The position numbers were made by a program, and so were the translations under genes. This document shows positions 1 through 9,594 of a stretch of 64,000 nt of DNA, piece by piece. The notes under the pieces were generated by a model that saw only the letters and a list, made by a program, of their open reading frames with translations, made no database searches and was not told the origin of the DNA. Position 1 is the first letter of the stretch. Each line of letters opens with the position of its first letter. Source of the stretch: Lactobacillus sp. (GTDB lineage Bacteria > Bacillota > Bacilli > Lactobacillales > Lactobacillaceae); NCBI GenBank assembly GCA_022484695.1, contig JAKVKU010000008.1, positions 1 to 64,000 on the forward strand. The letters run 5' to 3'.

Positions 1-78
1 AACCTATACCAGTTGGATCCAATCCAATAGACAACTAGAGAATATCACGCAGTGCCCGAAAACAAAACGAATTTTAAC

Positions 79-96
79 GGACCAATTTATTGGTTC
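79..96 (+). promoter_or_regulatory. Inverted repeat in the pilus operon leader
   Basis: ACCAAT-TT-ATTGGT, extended by one G-U and one G-C pair, lies about 30 bases before the first pilin start and just upstream of the GAGGAGG ribosome site (111-117). It could be a regulator operator or a 5' mRNA hairpin. The operon promoter is not clearly visible in the 124 bases available. Confidence 0.4.
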
Positions 97-124
97 TAAA
101 CTTAATATACGAGGAGGACCGACC

Positions 125-2698
125 ATGCGGCAGAATAAAATGCAGGCCTTGTTAATTTTTGTATTTGTCCTCAGCCTCAGTGTGTTGATATTTCAAAGGT
201 TTGAATTGGCCATTGGTGTCGACCACCAAGAAGTTGCCCAAGATAGGCCAATGGCATCCAAAAATGACATCGCTATCCCGGAATTACCGGATCGCAGTGC
301 CAATCCATTATTGGAAGCCGCCAACTTTCATATTTTTACCGAAGAATTTAATCATAATCACGGTAATGCCCATACCGCGGGTAATGTGGCCACCAACTTT
401 TTGAACTCCAATGCGCCCTTTGGCAATGAATATCGACCCACGGACTGGCAACGCACCTCTTATGTGCGGACCTTTAGCAACAGCTTAAATGGCAATCACC
501 TAAAGGCCTGGGCCACGATTTATGGTTTAGACCATGTGTTAAGCGGCAATGGCAATCAACGCCAAGTCACTAATCCTGAGGGGATTCGCATGAATTATGA
601 GTTTAACGCCGATCGTCAACAGGGGGCGGCCATCAATGATGATTATGTCACCATCACGGCCACCTTGGCCCAATTATATGAACAGTCCAAAAGTTATCAA
701 AATCATGAAGCCGTGGACTTTTTCAACAGTCCTTATGTGACGGAGACCAACGGGGACGTGATATTAGACTTGACCGGGGTGGATGCCGATCCCAATGGGG
801 TATTTTACTTGAATATCACCCAAGCAGACTTTTTATCCAATCGTTTCCAAAATAAGGGATTGATCATCAAGTCCAATAGTACCCAGCAGTTGATTTTTAA
901 TGTCTTACCCAATCCTCCGGTGAACGGGGTGGTGCATATTGGGAAAGAAACCAATATGCGCACCAAGGTCTTCGTGGATGGCATCGAAATCGTGCCGGAC
1001 CCAGAAAACAAGGGGACTTATTACCCCGGCAATCCGATTTTGTGGAACATTATCCCGGTCCAAGATGACCCGGAGAATAAATTGGTTTATAATTTGCAGC
1101 ACAAATTTTTTGGGGCCATTTTAGCACCGACCTTGCGATTGCGGGCAACGGCGGCCTTTGAAGGCAACTTGATTGCCAAAATTTACGAAGGTTCCGGCGC
1201 TGAGACCCATAGTTGGACCTATCACCCCAAAGCCATTGGCCAACTGTGGGTGGCCAAAAATGTCAGCAGTCAAGACCCAGCTGACCAAGACAAGTTGTTC
1301 GAGTTTAAAGTGACTTTGGATCGACCCCTGACGGCAGCTTTTAAAGTCAGTGGCCAGCACAATCTGGAAAATAACCGGCTGGCTTTCAAAGATGGGGTGG
1401 CCACCTTTACCTTGAAGCATGGCCAACATATCGTGATCGACTTGCCGGAAGAAATCAACGCCCAGGTGCAAGAAACCAACGGGCAGGACTTTGAAACGAC
1501 GATTAATGGGGACGTTCACCCGGAGAATCAATCCAACAAAATTCCCATCATTAAACATGAAACCCAACAATTGCTGTTCCAAAACAACAAAGGTACCGTC
1601 CCGGAAACTGTAGATGTACCGGTGCAAAAACATTGGGCTGACCGGGACAATCATTGGCAGCTACGCCAAGATGTGACCTTGCAATTGCAACAACAAGTTG
1701 GCCCGGATAGCCCTTGGGTAGATGTACCCGATCACAGCGTGACTTTTAAAAAGGACGCCACCAATTGGAACCACGTCTTCCAAGGCCTGCCCAAAGTCAT
1801 TGACGGCCAGCCCGTCAGTTACCGGGTCACGGAAAACCGCTTGCCCGGCTACGCCGACCCAGCCTATGACCCCGCCAGTACCGACCATGGCAGTCAATTA
1901 GGGGTCACCAATCAACTGCTCACCACGGCGATTCAGTTCACCAAGCATTTCAGTGGCCGCGCCGACACCGGCAAACAAGCCACGTTTACCCTCTATCGCC
2001 ACAATCCTGGGTCGGATCAATATGAGCAAGTGGCCCATCATATGACCGATATTGAAAACGGCACCATTAGTTTTAAAAATCTACCGGTGGGCAAGTATCG
2101 CCTCAAGGAAACCCAACGACCAGCCGGGTATCAAGCCATCGCCGATTATGACTTTGACATTCAAGATGTTGAGGGGCAGTTGGTGATAACTCCAGATTTC
2201 GCGGACAAAGTCTTTGACAATATGCTAAAGGACTTTGAACTGCTACTAACGAAAAAAGACGAATATGATAACAAGCTCACCGGGGCCAGCTTCAAACTCA
2301 CCGGCCCTGATGACTATGAAGTGATCATTACCAGCACCGCCGCTCATCCCCTGAGTGAATTTAAGTTTGAAGGCTTAAAACCTGGCAAATACACCCTCAC
2401 GGAGTTGAAAACCCCAGGGAATTACTTGGGCCTCAGTGAACCGGTGACCATTCAGATCAATGACCAGGGCCAAGTTCAAATTGAACACGGGGCGGTGAGT
2501 CAGCTACAGGTGGTCTTAGGCAAGGGCCAGCAGGCTAATCAAATCAGCTTTGATTTGGAAAACCGGGAAAAACACGCCCTGCCGGTTACCGGCGGGCAAG
2601 TCCGGCACATCATTACTGCATCGGCTTTGGCCATGGCCATCATGAGTGGCTGTTATCTAGGTTTACGTTATCTCAAAAATAGAAAGGGTGGGGGCTGA
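125..2698 (+). CDS. Large LPxTG pilus tip adhesin (SpaC-like)
   Basis: An 857-residue surface protein, first gene of the pilus operon. It has an N-terminal signal/membrane segment (about residues 7-30). Residues about 60-370 resemble the 'choice-of-anchor A' adhesin fold, with ANFHIF near the start and a region ending before HSWTYHP. About three Cna-B-type repeats follow (about 495-815), with E-box-like KETQRPAGY and TELKTPGNY. The C-terminus carries LPVTGG (819-824), a hydrophobic segment and a basic tail for sortase anchoring. GAGGAGG sits 8 bases before the ATG. Its position, size and single anchor motif suggest the tip adhesin; the ligand cannot be read from sequence. The next gene starts one base after its stop, so translation is probably coupled. 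Confidence 0.88.
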   Translation: MRQNKMQALLIFVFVLSLSVLIFQRFELAIGVDHQEVAQDRPMASKNDIAIPELPDRSANPLLEAANFHIFTEEFNHNHGNAHTAGNVATNFLNSNAPFGNEYRPTDWQRTSYVRTFSNSLNGNHLKAWATIYGLDHVLSGNGNQRQVTNPEGIRMNYEFNADRQQGAAINDDYVTITATLAQLYEQSKSYQNHEAVDFFNSPYVTETNGDVILDLTGVDADPNGVFYLNITQADFLSNRFQNKGLIIKSNSTQQLIFNVLPNPPVNGVVHIGKETNMRTKVFVDGIEIVPDPENKGTYYPGNPILWNIIPVQDDPENKLVYNLQHKFFGAILAPTLRLRATAAFEGNLIAKIYEGSGAETHSWTYHPKAIGQLWVAKNVSSQDPADQDKLFEFKVTLDRPLTAAFKVSGQHNLENNRLAFKDGVATFTLKHGQHIVIDLPEEINAQVQETNGQDFETTINGDVHPENQSNKIPIIKHETQQLLFQNNKGTVPETVDVPVQKHWADRDNHWQLRQDVTLQLQQQVGPDSPWVDVPDHSVTFKKDATNWNHVFQGLPKVIDGQPVSYRVTENRLPGYADPAYDPASTDHGSQLGVTNQLLTTAIQFTKHFSGRADTGKQATFTLYRHNPGSDQYEQVAHHMTDIENGTISFKNLPVGKYRLKETQRPAGYQAIADYDFDIQDVEGQLVITPDFADKVFDNMLKDFELLLTKKDEYDNKLTGASFKLTGPDDYEVIITSTAAHPLSEFKFEGLKPGKYTLTELKTPGNYLGLSEPVTIQINDQGQVQIEHGAVSQLQVVLGKGQQANQISFDLENREKHALPVTGGQVRHIITASALAMAIMSGCYLGLRYLKNRKGGG

Positions 2699-2699
2699 C

Positions 2700-4472
2700 A
2701 TGTTTGTAAAAATAGCCAAAATTTGCGCCGTGTTGGTTTGTCTGCTGGGGGCCTTGGTCACCTGGCTGCCAACCAAAGCCGTTCAAGCCGCCGACCCCCA
2801 AGCTGTCCTGTTGCACAAACGTATCTTTCGGGATCTGGATGTGTCAGAAGACTACAAATTTCAAAACACGGGTCAGGCCATCACCGATAGTCAAAGCGAC
2901 TTCATGCAAACCACCTTTGGCTTAAACAAAGCTACCTTTGTGGTCTTTGATGTCACGGAAAAATACGACGAATTAGCCAACGAGGGTCTTAGTTATGACA
3001 AGATGGTGGCCACTTATTTCAACAAACTGCACTTGGCCCGCAAGGATTTAAGAGCCCTGGTGGACAGCACGGATCCCCGCCATGACACGGTGAAAAACGA
3101 TGCCAAATACGCTTTCTTGTTAGATAAAAATGGCAAAGTTAAAACAGTTTTTCAAGGGGTCACTAAGTCCGGGAATTTCAACGGCAGCGATGGGCAGCAG
3201 TATTCCGAAGATGGGCTATTGGCCTTTGATTTACCCAAGACCGTGACCATTGCGGGCGTCAGCCGTCCGGCGAAATATATGATTTGTGAAATCGATGTGG
3301 GTTTAACGGATAACATCGATTATGAACGCCTAGCCCGCTACATGGTATTGACCTTTCCCGTGATTGATCCGGACACAGGTTTAAATTTCAAAGATACCCT
3401 ACACCTTTATCCCAAAAATATTGGTTATGCCCGGGACCCGTATTTCCTAAAAGTGGGTAAGAATACCCTGGAAGCCCCGGACAGCGAGGCCATCCCCCTC
3501 CAAGGTGCCAAATTTGTGCTATGGCAAGAAATTGATGGGGAAAAGCAGTATCTGGATATGAGTTATGAAAGTGCCCTGCAGAATAAATGGATCCCCCATT
3601 CCCAATTACAGGGGGCCTCGGCTTTAGAAGATCACCGGGTGACCGTGTTTACCTCCCAAGCCAATGGTTTGGTAACCATGGAAGGGCGCCTATTGGCCTC
3701 TGGCACCTATTACTTTGAAGAAATGGCTAGTATCCCGGGGTATGTCATCCATGCCAACGCCCAAAAGGTTAAAGTTGAAGTCCCTAGAAGCTGGGAAGAG
3801 CCGGTCTTAGTCAACGGCCAGCCTTTAAAAGAACCGGAACCGGAAAATCCTGAAATCGGGGATGAATTTGTCCCTTTAGTTTATAACTTAAAAGAAAACC
3901 CCGATGTGGTGGGGAAGAAGTTCCAAAAGGTCGCCGTCAATAACCACGAGCAAAAATTAAGCGGCGCCCAATTCGTCATTGAAAATCCCGAAGGCAAGTA
4001 CTTGCAACAAAAAGCCGGTCAGAATAATTGGCTGACGGTAGGTGATGATATTAAGGCCCTGCAAAAGGCCGAGCTCACAGTTTTGACCAGTGATGCAAAC
4101 GGCAACTTCGCCGTGAAAGACCTGGCAGCCGGCACCTATCGCCTCCGGGAAATCAAAGCGCCAGATGGCTATCAACTAAATGAAAACCCCGTGACCTTTA
4201 TCGCTGATGACAGTAGTTATGAAGGTACGCCGCAAAAAGTGGTGAACGCCAAAAAGAGTCTGTTAGACCTCATCAGCGGTGGTGGCAGTGGTAGTGGTAC
4301 CAGCAGTACCAACGGCCCCGGGGCCACGAAGACAGCCAGTGGCAAAGATAGTCCTAAATTAGGTGGTTTTTTACCCCAGACGGGTAATGCCATGCTCAAT
4401 GGCCTGATCCTAGTAGGGATATTATTAATAGCTTGGGCAATATATCGCAAAGTCAAAACTGCAAAACGTTAA
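2700..4472 (+). CDS. Ancillary pilin, LPQTG-anchored (SpaB-like)
   Basis: A 590-residue secreted pilin. The ATG at 2700 is preferred over an in-frame GTG at 2688 because AAAGGGTGGGGG lies at the right distance and the previous stop is at 2696-2698. It has a signal peptide ending near VQAADP, a pilin-type motif (LHLYPKN) whose Lys could form isopeptide bonds, Cna-B-like segments with E-box sequences (FEEMASIPGY, LREIKAPDGY), a Gly/Ser/Thr-rich stalk, LPQTG (about 558), a membrane helix and a basic tail. The family of backbone-like pilins is certain; basal role is inferred from gene order. Confidence 0.87.
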   Translation: MFVKIAKICAVLVCLLGALVTWLPTKAVQAADPQAVLLHKRIFRDLDVSEDYKFQNTGQAITDSQSDFMQTTFGLNKATFVVFDVTEKYDELANEGLSYDKMVATYFNKLHLARKDLRALVDSTDPRHDTVKNDAKYAFLLDKNGKVKTVFQGVTKSGNFNGSDGQQYSEDGLLAFDLPKTVTIAGVSRPAKYMICEIDVGLTDNIDYERLARYMVLTFPVIDPDTGLNFKDTLHLYPKNIGYARDPYFLKVGKNTLEAPDSEAIPLQGAKFVLWQEIDGEKQYLDMSYESALQNKWIPHSQLQGASALEDHRVTVFTSQANGLVTMEGRLLASGTYYFEEMASIPGYVIHANAQKVKVEVPRSWEEPVLVNGQPLKEPEPENPEIGDEFVPLVYNLKENPDVVGKKFQKVAVNNHEQKLSGAQFVIENPEGKYLQQKAGQNNWLTVGDDIKALQKAELTVLTSDANGNFAVKDLAAGTYRLREIKAPDGYQLNENPVTFIADDSSYEGTPQKVVNAKKSLLDLISGGGSGSGTSSTNGPGATKTASGKDSPKLGGFLPQTGNAMLNGLILVGILLIAWAIYRKVKTAKR

Positions 4473-4493
4473 CGCAAAGAGGAGGAAACAATC

Positions 4494-6359
4494 ATGATTG
4501 CGACAACTAACCGCAAGATTGGCCAGTTCTTAATGGCCCTAATGCTCTGTCTCCCATTATTCATGGGCCTATTTCAAGCCAGTGTGGTCCAGGGCGCTGA
4601 AGCACCACCAAGTCAAACTTTGACCCTGCATAAACGTTTGTTAACCGAAACTGGCAGTATTACCAACGACGGGAATATCCTGCCCAACGCCCCGGGGAAA
4701 CCCCTGGCGGACGTGGAATTTACTGCCTATGATGTCACCGATTTATTCGTCGCTTTGAAAAAACAACATCCCACTTGGACGGCGGATCAAATCTTCACCG
4801 CCCTACAAGGCACGGCCCCTGAAGATTATCAAGATAAAAAGAACTTTAAATTCAAAGCCACTGATGGTGAAGGGGTCACCAGTACTGATTTACCAACCAA
4901 ATCTGAAGACAATAACAACAAGAATGCCGTTTATCTGATTGCCGAAACCAAAACACCAGCCGGCATCGACAGTACCTCCGTGCCGATTATCATCGGCCTG
5001 CCCTTTACTGGGACCGGCACCACGCCTCTAGAAAACGTCCACTTGTATCCGAAAAACTACATGCCCACCAAGGACATTGAATTCACCAAGTATGCTTATA
5101 CCCATGGTAATCAGGCTACCAAGGAATTAGCTGGGGCGACCTTTAGTTTAACTAGAGAAGTGGCTGGGGGCACGGAATACTACACGGGCCTTGATAGCGA
5201 TGGCCACCCAGTCTTTGCCGACGATGCTACTAAGCAATTTGTCTTTACTTCCGATGCCAAAGGGCTGGTTCAAATTGAAAATATCGCCCTGCCAAATGGC
5301 ACGTATCAATTCCGAGAAATCGCCAGTGTAGATCCTTTCCACATGGTGAACTGGGGTCAAGATGGCACCATGGTCAAAGTCACCGTTAATGGTAAAACCG
5401 TTACTTACGATTACTACGATTTAGCCGGCAAGCCCCAAGCTGGGCAAACCACGGCTAAGGTTTATAACTACGATGTGCCCGAAGTCGATAAGAAAATTGC
5501 TGGGGACAAGGCTGACTTTGACTATAACCAAGAAATTCCCTTCCAAATTGAAGTCCCGATTCCCCTAGACATGACCAGCTACACCCAATTTGAATTGATC
5601 GATACTCCGGATGCTAGATTGCAGTTATTAAGTGCCTTAGATGCCTTAAAGGTTCAGGTGTTAGACGGGGATACGGTGGTGGCGACCTTAGGGGCTACCG
5701 CGACGGCCACCGATGATGGCGGCTTCAAGTTTGATTTGATCGGCGACAAAGAAGTGCTATTAGCCCATCCTGGCAAAATGCTGCGGGTTGATTTCAAAAT
5801 GAAAATCAAAGCCGGCGCTGACTTAGACACCAATATTGAAAACCGGGTGGACTTCAACAATAATTTCACCAATCAAACCGATAAAGAAATTGTGACCACC
5901 CACGGCTATAATTTCTTGAAAGTTGACTCCCATAATGACAAAGTCCTACCTGGTGCGAAATTTGTGGTTTATAAAACCGTTGGCGACCAGAAACTGTACC
6001 GCAGCTTTGATGAGAAAACCAATCTATGGGATTGGGTGGAAGACATTGACAACGCCTATGCCTACACCTCTGATAAAGATGGCCAACTCAGCATTCAAGG
6101 CCTAGCCACCGGCGACTATGTCCTCCAAGAAACCCAAGCGCCGGATGGTTATATTCTACCCACCGGCGACGGCGCCCTAACAGCATTTACGGTCACCGAA
6201 GACAGCTTCACCACCACAAAAACTGAACCGAAAAAAATTGAAAATGGCTCTAAATCTAGCCTGCCCATCACCGGGGGGTTAGGGATCATTGGCTTAATTG
6301 CAGTCAGTGTCCTAGGGGTTACCGGCGCGTTAGTCTACTTTAAAAAACGTCGGGCCTAA
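4494..6359 (+). CDS. Major (backbone) pilin, LPITG-anchored (SpaA-like)
   Basis: A 621-residue protein following a GAGGAGG ribosome site. It has a signal peptide ending near VQGAEA, an N-terminal pilin domain with the motif VHLYPKN and pilin Lys at residue 187, a middle domain of the isopeptide-forming backbone type, and a C-terminal Cna-B domain with E-box LQETQAPDGY. LPITG is at about 590-594, followed by a hydrophobic helix and KKRRA. The combination of pilin motif, E-box and sorting signal beside a class C sortase fits the polymerised shaft subunit. A strong hairpin without a T-run (6370-6396) separates it from the sortase gene, which may raise pilin over sortase expression. Confidence 0.9.
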   Translation: MIATTNRKIGQFLMALMLCLPLFMGLFQASVVQGAEAPPSQTLTLHKRLLTETGSITNDGNILPNAPGKPLADVEFTAYDVTDLFVALKKQHPTWTADQIFTALQGTAPEDYQDKKNFKFKATDGEGVTSTDLPTKSEDNNNKNAVYLIAETKTPAGIDSTSVPIIIGLPFTGTGTTPLENVHLYPKNYMPTKDIEFTKYAYTHGNQATKELAGATFSLTREVAGGTEYYTGLDSDGHPVFADDATKQFVFTSDAKGLVQIENIALPNGTYQFREIASVDPFHMVNWGQDGTMVKVTVNGKTVTYDYYDLAGKPQAGQTTAKVYNYDVPEVDKKIAGDKADFDYNQEIPFQIEVPIPLDMTSYTQFELIDTPDARLQLLSALDALKVQVLDGDTVVATLGATATATDDGGFKFDLIGDKEVLLAHPGKMLRVDFKMKIKAGADLDTNIENRVDFNNNFTNQTDKEIVTTHGYNFLKVDSHNDKVLPGAKFVVYKTVGDQKLYRSFDEKTNLWDWVEDIDNAYAYTSDKDGQLSIQGLATGDYVLQETQAPDGYILPTGDGALTAFTVTEDSFTTTKTEPKKIENGSKSSLPITGGLGIIGLIAVSVLGVTGALVYFKKRRA

Positions 6360-6369
6360 TGCCTAAGTT

Positions 6370-6396
6370 GTCAAGGCTGGGAAAACCAGCCTTGAC
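6370..6396 (+). terminator. Perfect 11-bp hairpin between major pilin and sortase genes
   Basis: GTCAAGGCTGG, loop GAAAA, then CCAGCCTTGAC. No U-tract follows (CTACATAAAAC), so it is not a standard intrinsic terminator. It is more likely an mRNA-stabilising or partial-attenuation element that lowers sortase relative to pilin. Confidence 0.6.
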
Positions 6397-6425
6397 CTAC
6401 ATAAAACAACCAGGGGGTGCTACAA

Positions 6426-7328
6426 ATGGGGACAAGACAAGGACCGGTTAAAAGCACCAAGAAAGTGCGCCGGCGCATATTAGATGGGGTCATGGTCCTG
6501 TTATTACTGGCTGGTATCATTGGTCTCAGTTATCCCTTTTTCAAAGATGCCCTCAACCGCAGTTTGAATCAACAAATCGTCAATTATTATCAGCGCCAAA
6601 GTGATCAGGCCCATGCCGCAGAAATGGCCAAACGCCGGACAGCCATCAAAAAAGCCAATGCCAAATTAGCCAAAAAGGGCAATAATCCCGGCAAAGACAC
6701 CCTGGCCCAACAAAACACCACCAAACTGCCCCCGAGAAAGCTGTCTTATTACGAACAAAATACCGTGGGGACCCTTTATATCCCCAGTATTAAAGCCAGC
6801 ATGCCAGTTTTTGGGAAAACCAATGAATTATTGCTGCAACAAGGGGCCACCTTGTTACCGGGAACCTCGAAGATTGGTGGGGGTAAAGATACCCATGCGG
6901 CGATTTCCGCCCATCGGGGATTGCTGGAAGCCAAATTATTCTCGGATTTGCCGAAAGTCAAAAAAGGCCAGCTGTTCTACATCCATACGAATGGGGACAA
7001 GCTAGCCTATCAAGTATTTAAAAAACAAGTAATTACCCCAGATCAAGTGGAGCAACTGCAAATTCAGCCCCAAAAAGACTTGGTCACCCTCATGACCTGC
7101 ACGCCGTATATGGTGAATTCCCACCGGCTATTGGTCTTTGGCCGCCGGGTACCTTATCCTAAGGCCGCCAGTCGCCAAGCCGACAAGTTAGATGTGCAAC
7201 AAGCCAGCGGATTATTGCAATGGATCGCCGGGATTATCCTGGGGGTCATGGCCTTAATTGTGGGCTGGGCTATCTGGCTGCGGCGCAAACGCCAGCGGCA
7301 AAGCCAAGCAAAGACCAATGTCAAGTGA
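6426..7328 (+). CDS. Class C (pilin-polymerising) sortase
   Basis: A 300-residue membrane transpeptidase that cleaves LPxTG pilins and joins them through the pilin-motif Lys. It has an N-terminal membrane helix (about 16-36) and the sortase core from YIPSIKASMPV. Catalytic His163 is in SAHRG, Cys225 in TLMTC, and Arg234 in SHRL. A second, C-terminal membrane helix with a basic tail is typical of class C. The ATG at 6426 is chosen (AGGGGG 9-13 bases upstream) rather than GTG 6417. Its 3' end overlaps the stop of the convergent Mga-like regulator by 8 bases. It is the only sortase in the window, so cell-wall anchoring probably uses a housekeeping sortase elsewhere. Confidence 0.93.
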   Translation: MGTRQGPVKSTKKVRRRILDGVMVLLLLAGIIGLSYPFFKDALNRSLNQQIVNYYQRQSDQAHAAEMAKRRTAIKKANAKLAKKGNNPGKDTLAQQNTTKLPPRKLSYYEQNTVGTLYIPSIKASMPVFGKTNELLLQQGATLLPGTSKIGGGKDTHAAISAHRGLLEAKLFSDLPKVKKGQLFYIHTNGDKLAYQVFKKQVITPDQVEQLQIQPQKDLVTLMTCTPYMVNSHRLLVFGRRVPYPKAASRQADKLDVQQASGLLQWIAGIILGVMALIVGWAIWLRRKRQRQSQAKTNVK

Positions 7329-8838
7329 ACTCGTCTAGTCCTTCTTTCAGGTATTCAGAGACCAGTCGATCTAAGGCGACGAAAATACTGCTGAAGTCGT
7401 TGGCGGTCCCGAAGTCTTTGACCTTGACCACATTGGCCGGGCTGTCCACGGCTTGATTGACCATGACCGAATGGGCGGTATTCGTGGTTAAGACTAAGTC
7501 ATAATGGGTATCCCGCACAAAAGCAGTGATATTGACGTTAAAATTCGCAGAAATTTGGTCGTCGAAGGCTTGAATCAAATAATAATTGGTGGACGGCTCG
7601 TGGATATCGTAAAAGCCAATTTGAAAAGTTTTATCGGTATTGTTCAAAAGCATTAATAAAATCATCGTCAAATAGCCCTCCAGGAAGTGAACCACCGTGG
7701 GCTGGGAAAAGACCGGGTTCATTAACTGGAGCCGCTTGATCAAATAATCACGATATCGAATCTGACCACTCTCCGGCTGCCAATAAACCCCCCGCATGGC
7801 CGTGTACAGCAGTTGATAACGACTGCCCATGACCCCTGGGATATACATGATACTGCCTAACTCTAGATATAAAGAGTAACGCAGGGAATGATAGTGGTTA
7901 CCAAAGTGGAATTTCACGTTTAAGACATCTAGAGCTTCAGAGATCACTTGGCGGAGATTACGAATATAAGGGAATTCGGAACTAAATAGAAACTTGAAAA
8001 AGGGGCTATCCATAGGGACCGTGTTTTCGAAGGATACGAAAATAATAAAGGCTAAAATTTCAGATTTAAGTTGAGGCTTAAAGAAGAAGTTAAAGTTTTT
8101 TTCGAAAATACGGATCAATTCCCGGCCGTAAGGTTTGTTTTTGACGGTTTGAATATTCACGATATCAAATTCGTATTTCAGGTCTTTGGTTTTAAGCCGT
8201 TGAAAGACCATGTTCCAATAAATCCGCAGTGCCGTATGATTCTTTTCCGACAGGGGGCTGCCTACCAAGGTTTCATAGTCCTTTAAAAATTGTTGGGCAT
8301 GGGGTTCGGCTAAGGTATTCAATTTCAAAGAGCGGGCATTTAAGGTTAAATACAATTTGTAGTAAAAATGGCGAATATTGATTTCACTGCCATTGATGCG
8401 ATTATTGCGAATCGAGATTTGAAATTCTGACAGCAGGTTATTGATGCGATTCATCGCCCGAAACAAGGTGGATTCGCTGATCAATAAGTCCTGCTGCATT
8501 TTTTGCATGGTGAAGTTATTGTGCCAAAAGACGTAGGATAAAATCTTATAAGCCAAAGAGTTACGGATGATGCGGTTAGTGATCTCTTCAAGGATTAATT
8601 CCGGCTTCATCTTTAAGACCACCGTAGTGCGGGTTTCCGTCAACTCGATGTTGTCGTCAGCACAAATAATTTTTAAATTATCGTTTAACGCAGCCACGTG
8701 GTCTGACAGCATCCGGGGTGTGGTGTCCAAATTGGTGATCAATTCTGATTTGGCAATGGTGCCGTGCTTGTGAAAAATCCACTCCAGCATATGCACGTCA
8801 AAAGCCGCCTTTGGATCTAGTAGATCTTGTTTATCCAT
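7321..8838 (-). CDS. Mga/RofA-like transcriptional regulator
   Basis: A 505-residue regulator with two N-terminal helix-turn-helix regions (about 15-60 and 108-145, the latter MQQDLLISESTLFRAM), a central all-helical PRD-like part, and a C-terminal region resembling the EIIB-like domain of Mga proteins. This family controls pilus/adhesin islands in streptococci, and it sits beside a pilus operon here, convergent and overlapping the sortase stop. Control of the pilus promoter is therefore a reasonable inference. AGGAGGG precedes the ATG. No autoregulatory site was recognised. Confidence 0.8.
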   Translation of the reverse strand: MDKQDLLDPKAAFDVHMLEWIFHKHGTIAKSELITNLDTTPRMLSDHVAALNDNLKIICADDNIELTETRTTVVLKMKPELILEEITNRIIRNSLAYKILSYVFWHNNFTMQKMQQDLLISESTLFRAMNRINNLLSEFQISIRNNRINGSEINIRHFYYKLYLTLNARSLKLNTLAEPHAQQFLKDYETLVGSPLSEKNHTALRIYWNMVFQRLKTKDLKYEFDIVNIQTVKNKPYGRELIRIFEKNFNFFFKPQLKSEILAFIIFVSFENTVPMDSPFFKFLFSSEFPYIRNLRQVISEALDVLNVKFHFGNHYHSLRYSLYLELGSIMYIPGVMGSRYQLLYTAMRGVYWQPESGQIRYRDYLIKRLQLMNPVFSQPTVVHFLEGYLTMILLMLLNNTDKTFQIGFYDIHEPSTNYYLIQAFDDQISANFNVNITAFVRDTHYDLVLTTNTAHSVMVNQAVDSPANVVKVKDFGTANDFSSIFVALDRLVSEYLKEGLDEFT

Positions 8839-8893
8839 GATGGCTTCAACCCTCCTTTTACAAATAGCGAAGGCTCATCACAAGTTTTTAAAA

Positions 8894-9412
8894 TTAAGCT
8901 TTGATTTGTTGATAGGCCAAGCGTTCCCCGTTGGCCACTGCCAAGTGGACGATGCCACAATAGGTGAAATTCGTCTTGGTGATTACGTGTTGCATGGCCA
9001 AATTAGCCCGATGGGTGTCAATGCGGATGTCGGTAAAACCCAATTTTTTAGATTGGTCTATTAACTGTTGCAACATCTGAGTGGCGATACCGTGGTTTTT
9101 AGTGTTAGGTAAAACCGCCAGGCGATGAATGGCGATATAAGGGGTGGTGCTGGCCGGACTCCAAGCCCCATCAATGGCCTCATAGGCTGGATCCAGGTCT
9201 GAAATTAAAGTGCCAATGGCTAAAATTTCCTGATTGTTTACTAATACATAATGGCGGCCTTGGGCGATATCAGCGGCAATAATGGCTTCACTAGGCCCAT
9301 CCCCGTTTTGCCATTGGGGGATGTGGCGTTCATTTAATAACGATTTGGCACCGTTAATGATAGCCATGATAGCTGCTAAATCACGGGGTTGGCTTTTACG
9401 AAAAGTGTACAA
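8894..9412 (-). CDS. GNAT-family N-acetyltransferase
   Basis: A 172-residue acyl-CoA N-acetyltransferase of unknown substrate. It begins YTFRKSQPRDLAAIMAI, a usual GNAT start, and has the acetyl-CoA-binding region around AVLPNTKNHGIATQMLQQL (the Q/R-x-x-G-x-A/G loop, here KNHGIA) and a C-terminal strand with GIVHLAVANGERLAY. I chose the TTG at 9412 because GGAGG lies 8 bases upstream of it and it matches the family start. An upstream ATG (9457) would add 15 residues with no ribosome site. It is transcribed towards the pilus regulator, with 55 bases between them. Confidence 0.8.
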   Translation of the reverse strand: MYTFRKSQPRDLAAIMAIINGAKSLLNERHIPQWQNGDGPSEAIIAADIAQGRHYVLVNNQEILAIGTLISDLDPAYEAIDGAWSPASTTPYIAIHRLAVLPNTKNHGIATQMLQQLIDQSKKLGFTDIRIDTHRANLAMQHVITKTNFTYCGIVHLAVANGERLAYQQIKA

Positions 9413-9505
9413 AATAACTGCCTCCGGAGAAATCAATAATTTAATTAGGATTATCATAGCAAGTTTTCATGGGATTTAAAATAGAAAAGACTTATTTTTA
9501 ATAAG

Positions 9506-9520
9506 TTAGGCAAGCCTTAA
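9506..9520 (+). promoter_or_regulatory. DtxR/MntR-type box upstream of mntH
   Basis: TTAGGCAAGCCTTAA has the imperfect palindromic form of DtxR/MntR-family sites (TTAGG-N4-CCT). It ends 7 bases before the -35 element of mntH, so manganese-dependent control is likely. The regulator gene itself is not in this window. A related box precedes glnA (13196-13209). Confidence 0.55.
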
Positions 9521-9527
9521 ATTTTAT

Positions 9528-9556
9528 TTTACTAAAGCTAAGAAAGGGTGTATAGT
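9528..9556 (+). promoter_or_regulatory. mntH promoter
   Basis: -35 TTTACT (9528-9533) and -10 TATAGT (9551-9556) with a 17-base spacer, immediately downstream of the MntR-type box. Confidence 0.65.
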
Positions 9557-9594
9557 GTTTTCTGGAATCAATAAAAATGGGAGATGAAAGTTTC

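Noticed and set aside
125-7328. Horizontally acquired pilus island with flanking repeats or IS
   Set aside because: No direct repeats or transposase are visible and codon use looks like the neighbours; the left flank is outside the window.
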